A stretch of DNA of 24,433 bases. Source: Irineochytrium annulatum (lineage: Eukaryota > Chytridiomycota > Chytridiomycetes > Chytridiales > Chytridiaceae). Below are positions 1 to 8,113 of this stretch, in pieces (position 1 is the stretch's first letter; each line of letters begins with the position of its first letter). The notes beneath the pieces are model-generated. The model was not told the origin of the DNA. It saw only the letters and a list, made by a program, of their open reading frames with translations, and ran no database searches. The stretch spans positions 1-24,433 of the forward strand of contig JADGJL010000343.1 in NCBI GenBank assembly GCA_027600665.1, given 5' to 3'. The translations under genes were made by a program, and so were the position numbers.

Positions 1-377
1 TGATAGATGACGGGCGGTGGTTGCTGCTGCACAACGACCTGGGCCGGCGGGGGGCCCGGGGGAGGAGCGTATTGAGCGGGACCGCGTGGATCGTCCCAGG
101 TGGACTGCATGGAGGCGGGTCAGATAACGAACATCATCGCCTTAAGCTGAGGTTGACCACGTACCTGGCCCGTAGCCGTATTCACGAAGAAGTTCCGGCC
201 ATACTGCGAGGACCGGGATGCGAGAGGGGGAGGGGAGAGAAGGATGAGGTTAGTTGGGCCCCAAAAAGGGTCGCCGGCACTGATGGGACGCCGCACGAAA
301 CAGAGCTGAACAAAAGGCCTCACCTGAGCGTTCCACTGGGCTATCCAGCCCTGCGGGAGGGGACGGTTGTCGGCCAT
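1..377 (-). CDS. WW-domain protein, N-terminal part (truncated by window edge)
   Basis: Three exons on the minus strand, 324-377, 165-203 and 1-104, join in frame; the gene runs off the left edge. The visible product is about 65 residues. It starts MADNRPLPQGW and forms one complete WW domain: the first Trp is in LPQGW, the central strand reads YGRNFFVNTATGQ, and the second Trp is in STWDDPRGP. A Pro/Gln-rich stretch follows (APPPGPPPAQVVVQQQPPP). WW domains bind proline-rich peptides, so this is probably an adaptor or scaffold; the missing C-terminal part would decide its role. Introns are 204-323 and 105-164; both begin GT (GTGAGG, GTACGT) and end CAG. The middle exon is only 39 nt and encodes exactly 13 residues of the domain. 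The splice structure is inferred from reading frame and WW consensus; I am confident of the domain and not of the protein's identity. Confidence 0.8.
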
Positions 378-696
378 CGTATCGTTGTTGGAAGGGCGAG
401 TTTGAGGGTGACGACGACGATGAGGCAGTGCCCGAGTGTGATCCGTGAAAACGCAAGCCTCTCTGAAATCCTAAATCTGGTGATCGCTTTCTGAGGTTCA
501 CCACCTTGCCCCGTAGCTCCTCTGTTTATCTTATTATTCATGCTCTTTCTCAATACAGTTTGCATGCTGACAGGCTTATTTTTATTTTGGGTCGACAATA
601 CACCGGGCTGTCCTCAGCTCTCAGCTTGCATGCATGGCTTGGCGAAAATGCTTTTTTGGCACAAATGTTTGGCATGAAACTTGTCGCCGCAATCAT

Positions 697-780
697 CCCT
701 CGGTAGCTCACCTGGTAGAGCATCTGACTGTAAGAGTGTCTGTCATCAGGAGGTAGCCTGTTCGATCCAGGCCCGAGGGA
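697..780 (+). tRNA. tRNA-Tyr (anticodon GUA) with 11-nt intron
   Basis: A full cloverleaf can be drawn. The acceptor stem is CCCTCGG (697-703) with CCGAGGG (773-779) and discriminator A780. The D stem is GCTC/GAGC (706-709, 718-721) with GG in the loop. The anticodon stem is TCTGA (723-727) with TCAGG (746-750). The T arm is GCCTG-TTCGATC-CAGGC (756-772). The loop starts CTGTAA, giving anticodon GTA at 730-732, followed by an intron of about 11 nt (734-744) one base 3' of the anticodon, the standard eukaryotic position. The mature molecule would be 73 nt before CCA addition. Confidence 0.95.
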
Positions 781-796
781 GGGACTATACATACCA

Positions 797-822
797 TTTT
801 TATGTTTGTTTTGATTTTTTTT
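797..822 (+). terminator. RNA polymerase III terminator T-runs after tRNA-Tyr
   Basis: A run of five T (797-801) lies 17 nt downstream of the tRNA end, and a run of eight T (815-822) follows as a backup. Oligo-T on the non-template strand is the normal pol III stop signal, and its position fits the tRNA. Confidence 0.75.
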
Positions 823-1585
823 GATTTTTACGCCAATATCGTTCCCTTCTCAGAACCACACGTTATGATTGTGCTTGACAGGTGGTCGATGCCGATCTGG
901 TCGACCTCTGCTCCACGCCGCGCAGCCGTCGTCGGCGACATCTTCTATATTGTCCTAAATGCTCGCTCGCGGGTGTCGTGCACGCACAGCTCTCGGCGTG
1001 ATATACATGCGCCACGTGCTGTCAGACGGCAAGCGGACGCAGATCCCGTGTATAGCGTTCGGGCCAGTCGAATGCTTTCATATCCATCTACTCAGTAGCA
1101 TACCCGGGTTCTGTATATATAAACTGCGAATTTAGCAAATACCGGCCTTCTCCGCCTCCAACCGGTTGATGTGGGATCCGGCACTTGCGTTCACATTTGT
1201 CCTCTCACTGCAGGTAGGATACCGGTATTATATTGACTCAATGTCATTCCGCTAAAAAAAGCCTGGGTCGTTCGCTATGTGCACTCGTTTGAATAAATGG
1301 GCAAATCAAAGTTTGAGAAGTCTGCATGCGAGGAACATCGTTTTAAAAGGATATATTCCGTTGCGCATCAGCACACGCGAAAAGAATAGACGAAGGTGAG
1401 GCTCCCGATTCCGAGGAAATGTCGTAAAGGACCATGATAGATACAGAAGTGATCCCACAAATAGAAGCAGCCACAAAAGAGAAAGAAAAAAGAGAATAGC
1501 CGTCCGCAGATCATGGTATGATTATTTTAAACCTATCAGGAAAGAGAAAGACTCTCAATATCCAACTTCATTAATCCCACCCATT
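823..1585. other. Intergenic stretch between tRNA-Tyr and the 3' end of the kinase gene
   Basis: I see no convincing gene here. A 98-codon open frame on the plus strand (802-1098) has no recognisable domain. A TATATATAAA box-like string sits at 1114-1123 but no plus-strand gene follows it. The part next to 1585 should hold the 3' UTR and polyadenylation site of the minus-strand kinase gene. Confidence 0.5.
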
Positions 1586-3779
1586 TCATCTCCTCAAGCT
1601 CCCGGCGCCCCTGAAGCTCCCTGCCACGCTCGCGCCCATCCTCGCGTTCGCGCCCATCAGGGACCCGGCCACGGACCCAGCCATCTGGTTGTCGTTCCTG
1701 TAGCTAAAGCCTTCGAACTGCTCCTGCTCCGCCTCCGACAGCTGGCCCTGGTCCGGGAGGGAGTCCTGCGGCGCCTCCGACGTGAACTCCTCGTCAAAGT
1801 TCGACGTGTCGGTCGCAGAGCTCTAATCGTTGCATACAATTCAATGTTAGAGAAATTGATCTGTGCGGCCCTCTCCCCCTTCTTAAGTTGAGGTAACTTA
1901 CGACGTTCGGGCGGAAGGGCGGGTTGTACTTCCTCGCCATCAGCTTCTGCCAGTTGATGTTGGCGAAGAAGGGATGCCGCTTGATGTCCTCGGCGGACCC
2001 GCTGCCGAGCCGCTGGTTTGGGTCACGATTCAACAACTGTAGAAAAAAAACAGTGTGGCGATAATCGCCAAGTCAGCACACAAACTGGTTTTTCGATTCA
2101 CGCGAAAAGATATTGCCAAATCACCTGTCTCAAGAGATCCTGCGCCGCGGAGCCAAAGTCGTCGGTGAACTTGAGCTCCTGCTTGAGGATCTTCTTGTAC
2201 ATCTCGTTCACGTCCTCGTCGTAGAAGGGCGGTAGGCCAGAGAGCATCTCGTATAGGAGGATGCCGAGGGTCCACCAATCAACGGCTTTGGAGTAGCCTT
2301 TGCCAATCAGGACCTCGGGGCTAAGGTACTCCGGCGTACCGCAGAAGGTGTTGGTCTTGTTGCCGTCCGTCATATTGAGCTTGCAGAGGCCGAAGTCACA
2401 AAGCGCAATGTGCCCCGAATAGTCGAGAAGAATGTTCTCGGGCTTCAAGTCCCTGATTAAGAGCGTTTAGCAACCAGTGATGAGGGCGGTTTATGTAACT
2501 CACCGGTACACAATGTCAAAGTGGTGGAGGCATTCCAGCGCGCAGAGCAGCTCCGCAGCGTAGAACCTCGCTCTGTCCTCCGAGAACTTCGTCTCCTGCT
2601 GCAAATGGTGGAACAGCTCCCCGCCGTTCACGAACGCCAGGACGAGGTACAACTTCTCTGGTGATTGGAAGGAAAACTTGAGCGGGACGATGAATGGGTG
2701 GTTGATCCTCGCCAGGACCATGCGCTCGGCCAGCGTGTGCGAGACCTCCTCCCTCTGAACGATGTAACTCTTCTTGATGATCTTCATCGCGTAGATCCGG
2801 TTGGAGTCCTTCTTTCGCACCTGCATGACCTTCCCGAACGAGCCCTTGCCGATGACCTTGAGAAGATCAAAATCCTCAATGTTCAGGCGGGATTGATCCG
2901 CCTGCGTGCGTTTATACGAGGTCTTGATGTGGAGCGCGCCTGTGCAGTTGGAGGGCGCATCGTCCGGGTTGATGTAGAGCTGGAGGACGTCCTCCTGGAG
3001 GTCCTGGTTCTTGAAGGAGGGTCGGAAGCGGCTGTGGCCCACGAGACGGTTGCGGTGGTCGCCGTCCGGGGAGCGCTGGAAAACGGAAATGGCGACCGAT
3101 CCTTCGCGGGTCACATCACTGTTTACCCAAGATAGAAATTAGCAAGGTTCTTAAGGAAGGACACAAAAATGCGAACTACGAACAAGGAATGCCTCGAGTT
3201 CCACACGATCTGCTCCTCCCTCTGGTTCCACTCCCTCGCGTTCGTGACGGTCTCCGAATTGTCGAACTCGACGAGCACGAACGGCAACCTCGCGTCCCCT
3301 TTACTCACGGCACCCGTCAACTGCGACGGTAGGTCAAGCCCCCTCCCGTCCATCACGGTCACGACTAGCGTCCCCATGAGCGACGGCATCCCGCCCTCCC
3401 CCTTCGTGCTGTTCCCGCTGGAGTACTCGTTTGCGGTGGACGTCAGGGTGTTGTTGCCGTTCAAAGTCGTGTTTGAGGACGCCAGGTTTGAGCCGGAGCT
3501 CTTGAGATCGCCCTTGAGGTCATTCAAGCTGTCCTTGGACGCCGAGGCGCCGGAACGGAGGGAGAATTTGGACGATAGCGCGGAGGGCGGCGTGCCGGAC
3601 TTGGAGGGGGTGGAGGACGCGCTCTAAGGGGTCACGTTAGCTACGCTGATGCTTTGAGGAAAGATCGGCGCGTACCTTCAGCAGCTCCTTGTCCGTCGAG
3701 GACTCTGGGCGGTTGAAGACGATCGTTAGCAACGCGTCGCGCGTCGGCAAGAATACTCACTCTTCATAAGCTTAAACAT
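1586..3779 (-). CDS. YPK1/Gad8-type (SGK-like) AGC protein kinase with N-terminal C2-like domain
   Basis: Seven exons (3761-3779, 3676-3704, 3184-3623, 2504-3118, 2125-2452, 1902-2036, 1586-1822) join in frame to 600 aa. The protein starts MFKLMKKS, followed by a Ser/Thr-rich region to about residue 95. A C2-like domain spans about 99-215 (GTLVVTVMDGRGL, PFVLVEFDNSE), as in Gad8/YPK. The kinase domain begins near 246: Gly loop GKGSFG (253-258), Lys275, Glu294, YRDLKPEN with catalytic Asp369, DFG Asp387. The activation loop is TFCGTPEY with the PDK1-type site Thr403. The C-tail has EEFTSEAPQDS (turn-motif region) and hydrophobic motif FEGFSY with Ser561. In yeasts, YPK/Gad8 kinases are activated by TORC2 and PDK1 homologues and control sphingolipid, membrane and stress responses; that role is inferred by homology. 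The first two coding exons are very small (19 and 29 nt). The donor after exon 3 (GTTCGT) is weak but is the one that keeps frame and gives HSFDVTRE. Confidence 0.9.
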
Positions 3780-3801
3780 GTTGAGGGCGTGCTGGTCGTT
3801 A

Positions 3802-3819
3802 TCGTCGTCGTCGTCGTCG
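3802..3819. repeat. (TCG)6 microsatellite upstream of the kinase start
   Basis: Six perfect TCG units lie 23 nt upstream of the kinase ATG, so probably in its 5' UTR or promoter. Length polymorphism is likely. Confidence 0.8.
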
Positions 3820-3920
3820 ACACCGCAGGCGAGGGTTCTCTTGCGACAACTGCTCAACGGTAAAGGCGAGTCGGATCGAAGCTTCTTCGCGTTCGCGCCA
3901 TCCCTGGCTTCGCTGATTGA

Positions 3921-4295
3921 TTGGGGTGTCCCTGCCCGCCTCGGCCCGCGCCACTATCTCCGCTGATCCTTGGGATTGATGCCCCGGGCACCGAAGCCAC
4001 ACGGCCGGTGTACATTTTGTTCTGCCCAAAGCAAGGGCCGTCAAAAGGAGCGGCAGTTCAAGTACTTAGTAAATCCCTGCAAAAAGAACTAGCGCCGAAA
4101 TCGCGTCCATATAAATGGCGATGGCCCAAATCAACAAAAGTGGTCGTTGCCGGTTTTTTCCTTCTCTTTGTTGTCGGGCTGCTCCTTTACCACACATTGT
4201 ACATCGTCAACACAGATACGTCAGACGTGTTTAGTTGCGTAGGGAATCATTTATTAACTCTCTATTTCTTACTTAATTTGCAAAGGGAAGATTGA
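3921..4295 (+). CDS. Uncertain ORF with one predicted membrane helix
   Basis: This 124-codon open frame lies in the gap between the kinase start and the GDA1 3' end. The first half looks like non-coding composition. From about residue 55 it becomes protein-like: a basic patch (KSRPYKWRWPKSTK) directly followed by about 20 hydrophobic residues (VVVAGFFLLFVVGLLLYHTL), the layout of a type II signal anchor. No family was recognised. It may be a small membrane protein, a lone exon, a relic or chance. Confidence 0.2.
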   Translation: MGCPCPPRPAPLSPLILGIDAPGTEATRPVYILFCPKQGPSKGAAVQVLSKSLQKELAPKSRPYKWRWPKSTKVVVAGFFLLFVVGLLLYHTLYIVNTDTSDVFSCVGNHLLTLYFLLNLQRED

Positions 4296-4375
4296 GGGTC
4301 GCCGAATAACTCGACGCATAATTGTTCTTGATATCAACAACTAGGAAAGAAGAATGTGGCAGAAACTCTCGGAGC

Positions 4376-4412
4376 AGCCGCCGTAAACAACCGCCGTAAA
4401 CAGCCGCCGGGA
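4376..4412. repeat. 13-bp tandem repeat, about 2.8 copies
   Basis: Unit [A]RCCGCCGTAAAC is repeated at 4376-4388 and 4389-4401 with a partial third copy to about 4412. It lies about 100 nt 3' of the GDA1-type gene's stop codon, probably in the 3' UTR or flank. Confidence 0.7.
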
Positions 4413-4510
4413 ATTGTAACTAAAGAAGGCAAACAGCCCATGATGCTATGCATGCAGTACGCGCGAACATCTATCAAAATAGGCGAACTGTCCAGGGAAA
4501 GGAATATCAT

Positions 4511-6264
4511 TCATTCCGCAACCTCCGCCTTGCAAATGCCCTTCCACCCCTTCTCCTTATCCGCCGTCATCAACGCGTCCACCATGTGAATTGACGCCCC
4601 TAAGCACCACCCTGCCTCGATGCCTCCAATTTTCTTGGCGGTCTTCAGTTCCCTCCCCTTACTGATCTCGTACCCGGTCCCCAATAAGTGATACATGAAC
4701 GCCACGTCCATGCAGAACGCTGGCTCGTTCTTCACGGCCTCCACGACCTCTGCCCACGTCCCCTCCTTCCATTTATCCTCCGGCTTGTGGCCCTCGTCCC
4801 CCCTGCAAGCCCAATCGCCCAATTCCCCCAAGTCGTCGATCGTGAACGCGAGGTCATCGTCAAAGAACCCGACGTCCACGGTCCGGTCAAAGAAGTAGCT
4901 GAACGCGTAGATCTCGCCTCCCATCTCCTCGGGGAAGACGGACCGCAGGCGGGGTTGGTGCACGCCGTCCCACGAGCAAGGTTCGAGCGCGCAGCCGGAC
5001 TTGTTGAACAGGTTCGCGGCCACGAACTGGGAACACGAGGGGAATCCCGCGCCCGTCCCCGTCACAAGGACGGTTTTATTAGAAACCGGGTGGGTTCCGT
5101 TCATGACTTCGCCTCGGGGCAGGCAGGGGTGTGTGGGGATGAGTTCGTAGCGGGCGGCGGCGGCGAGGAGGGACTTGCGGGCCTCCATGAGGCCGTACTT
5201 GAGGTAGGAGTGCTGATAGAGAACGTGGAGGTGGTTGTTGAAGGTGAGCTCAAAGCGATGGTCTCCCTTGGCGAGCGGGGGGTCCTTGACGAGAGGCTCA
5301 AAGACGATCTGGGTCGACCCGCCACCGAGGTCCATGATGGCGGCCGTCGGGTCGTTTGGCGCCGAAAGGCGGCCAAGGAGGTAATTTGTCGTGATCCATG
5401 CGAAGACACCTGAGAAAGCAAAAGTTTAAACAAAAGCTTATGGTATGAATACTAACCCTCATCCGCGCCGTCCATAATAGAGACGCCCTCATTCTCAACG
5501 ACTCTAAACCCGTATTCACTCTCCAGTCGGCTCCTGACAGCCGCCAAGATCGCCTCACTCTCGGTTTTTCCCAACAGCCTCAACCCGGCGGTCGCCTTGA
5601 CAGCGATCGGCGTGCACGGCCACGCCTGCTTCGGGACGGCCTCGACGGCCTTCTGCAGCAGTGGATCCAGGCTCTTGGCGGCGCCCACCGCGTCCTCCTT
5701 GTAATACGATAACCCGGGCTTCAGCTGATGGAAGATCTCCCCTAGCAGCGTCGGCGTCGGGCCGTCGCAGTAGTGGAACTTGAAGACGTGGATACGCGAG
5801 CCCGTCGAGCCGGCATCAATCATGAGCGCGTGCTGAATCAGCGGCCGGTTCGGCGCGGGCGTACTGCAGGGTGGCGGACTGCTGAAGTTGGTGGCATGCT
5901 CAGCGGGGACGGCCGGCTTGGGGCCAACCATCGCCTTCTCCACTGGGGATGCGGGAGAGGCTGCCGGGGCCGGTGTCGGAGCATTGTGGGCGGGTTTATT
6001 GACTGGCGCGGCCGGCGACGGGAGGGCAGCGTCGTCCTCTACTTCATCGCCGGCAGGCGTGGAGTTGGAGAATGTTCGTGAAGTGACGGTGTTCAGGAAA
6101 AGCCAGATCCCGAGCAGCGCCAGGATGCCAAGGACGACCACCCTCCTGATGGAACTGCCGCCCCCAGCAATCCCGCCCCGGCCGTTCGTCGTCGGGAGAC
6201 GATCGTAGTTTGGGCCAGAGATGATGTTCCCAGCTCTCCGACGGCTTTTCGGGGATGACGACAT
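4511..6264 (-). CDS. GDA1: Golgi guanosine/uridine diphosphatase, GDA1/CD39 apyrase family
   Basis: Two exons, 5457-6264 and 4511-5409, join in frame (GTTAGT donor, CAG acceptor) to 568 aa. The N terminus is a short basic cytosolic tail (SPKSRRR), a single helix at about 42-60 ([17 protein letters not shown]) and a Pro/Ala-rich stem to about 140, so a type II membrane protein. Apyrase conserved regions are all visible: ACR1 [16 protein letters not shown] (148-163), ACR2 [10 protein letters not shown] (222-231), ACR3 [18 protein letters not shown] with the presumed catalytic Glu269, ACR4 [15 protein letters not shown] (294-308), and ACR5 [14 protein letters not shown] near the C terminus. The family hydrolyses GDP/UDP released by glycosyltransferases to the monophosphate, which is exchanged for incoming nucleotide sugar. 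It is somewhat longer than yeast Gda1 because of the stem. A second in-frame ATG at 6285 would add seven residues; I chose 6264 because it gives a compact basic tail. Orthology to GDA1 rather than another Golgi apyrase is likely, not proven. Confidence 0.92.
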
Positions 6265-8113
6265 GCTTGCGAACCAGGACAGCATAGGAAGAGGGCGAGG
6301 GCACCGGGGAGTGAGGTACGCGGGATGCGATCCGGGCCGAGGAGAGGGATGGTCAAGGTTGAGGGGTGAGGCCTTGGTTGAAATCCAAACAGATTTTCGC
6401 ATGCAGACTCCGGCCGCCCATCGAGGTCGGCCGCTCCAACACCAATGTCCCGACGGCGCATTGGGTCGGAGCTCTTCCGCGTCAGTTCTGTCCCAGCGGG
6501 AACATTCAACGCCGTCTCGCAAACCACGACGACGGCGCACGACCGCGCTGACAGAACTCGAAGTGAGGAGGGAGGTGGTGGACAGTTGACGCGAAGTGGT
6601 ATCTGATTCTTATGAGCGGACCCCAACGCGGCCGCGCAACATGGCGACGTATTGATGATGCGCGTCCTCCTGCACGACGTGACCCCATCTCCACTCAGGC
6701 GCCCGCACTCGTGCCGTCCTGATCGATGTTCTGGTCATCGTCGGCGCATCTGATAGCTCCTGCCCACGAGGACATGAAGGGATGGCACGCGGAGTGCTGG
6801 TCGGGCGCTTAGAATTCCAGTTGGGGTCCGTTCTTTCAATGACGGAACAGGTGTGTGCCTCTGTTCTCCACGTCGGCCGGCGGGTCGTCGTCGCGCTGTT
6901 ACTTTTGGTAGTTGTGGGTTTGAGATCTTATGCCTCAGAGAACTGAAGGCTACGCCGCGCCTGAGGACACTGTCCCGGCTTAGGTACGAAGCTGTTCGGA
7001 GCCGCGACAGTCTGAGCTCGGGATGGCGCTTCACCGGCCACGTTTGCTAAAAGAAAGGCGTGAGTGGATGACGGGGGGAGGCGATTTTAAGTCATTTGTG
7101 TATATACCTCACGCCAACCTTCAAGTAAGAGGCACGATCTGTATGCAAAGAAGAATGCGTGAAAGTGATTTCTACGCTGACTGTCTGGTGACCTTCGTCA
7201 TCACAAATAGATAGCTTACGAAGAACCAAAACTGTGAATGGCAGAGACGAAACGCTGTGGTCGAAATGTGAAAGAAACAGTGGAGCAAAGACGAACGGGA
7301 AAAGGGACTCGATTACGTCGTTTATTTCTCAGCCGAATGTAAATATTCTCTGTCTGAGGGCCATGACGAACAGAGAATATTAACCGGAAAGATTACAAGG
7401 ACCCTCACGAGAGTAAAGCAACGTGATGGTGTAATGAAGGACCTGCACACACGCGGGGCAGGTATAATGCCTCCAATCTTAGGAAACAGCAAACTGTCAC
7501 TATGTCAACAAGAAGGAAGGGGGAGACATTGTCCGAGTTAGAAAAAAACTCGTCGGCCCGACAAGCAAGGAAGTAAACAAAAGGAATCACAAATTAATAT
7601 TCTCCTCTTTCGCAAAAGAAGTTCATCTTACTATCTTGCAGAGAGTGGGGACACATAAAGGAAAATCAATGAACGTGAACGGATTGGTACTAGAAAAATG
7701 ATAAAGAAGTGGGTCACCGTCCGTGTGGCAGACAATGCCGCACATTGCAGAACCCATATAGTTTTAGCCATTGTAGATCCCATGTCATTGTTGGCAGTTC
7801 GAAGCAATAATCGAAAATAGAAACAAAGCGAGATGAATAAGCAAGAGAAACAAATAACAATGAAACGGCAAAAATTAACAGAAGCAAAAAAGATGACCAG
7901 TAAATAACCAAATAATGCGTGCTTTGCAAAAGCGATTAAGTGTAACACAATAAACAAAGCAACAGAAGAAAGTGGGTCCGACGACTTTTGCGGGGAACAA
8001 AGGGTTACGATTCAAGCGAGCGTCACCGCATTTGAAGGGTGGTAACATTTAGCGGCCCCTGCAAACAGCAACATTAATACAATTGAAAAATGGAAGTCTC
8101 AAAAAGTAATCCC
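6265..8113. other. Intergenic: GDA1 5' flank and ATPase 3' flank
   Basis: About 1.85 kb with no supported gene. The right part (about 7200-8110) is AT-rich, unlike the coding regions, and should include the 3' UTR of the minus-strand ATPase gene. The left part should hold the GDA1 promoter. A hydrophobic open frame at 7631-7957 (minus) is a by-product of A-rich sequence. A perfect 12-bp inverted repeat is listed separately. Confidence 0.5.
7342..7381. repeat. Perfect 12-bp inverted repeat with 16-nt loop
   Basis: Arms AATATTCTCTGT (7342-7353) and ACAGAGAATATT (7370-7381) are exact reverse complements. As RNA either strand would form a stable hairpin. It lies about 730 nt beyond the ATPase stop codon. 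It could be a cruciform, a small mobile-element remnant or a 3'-end signal. Confidence 0.8.

Noticed and set aside
802..1098. 98-codon plus-strand open frame after the tRNA
   Set aside because: It begins inside the T-rich pol III terminator region and shows no domain or coding bias.
1839..1854. 16-nt string ATTCAATGTTAGAGAA shared with 16253-16268
   Set aside because: One exact 16-mer pair is within reach of chance in a window this size; at 1839 it covers the likely branch site of a kinase intron.
4688..5413. 241-codon plus-strand open frame opposite the GDA1 gene
   Set aside because: It is an antisense shadow of a GC-rich, strongly biased coding exon; it has no domain, while the minus strand carries the apyrase motifs.
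7631..7957. Hydrophobic 108-codon minus-strand open frame
   Set aside because: The hydrophobic (Phe/Ile/Leu) composition comes from reading A-rich DNA in reverse; no splice context, no motif, and composition unlike real exons here.
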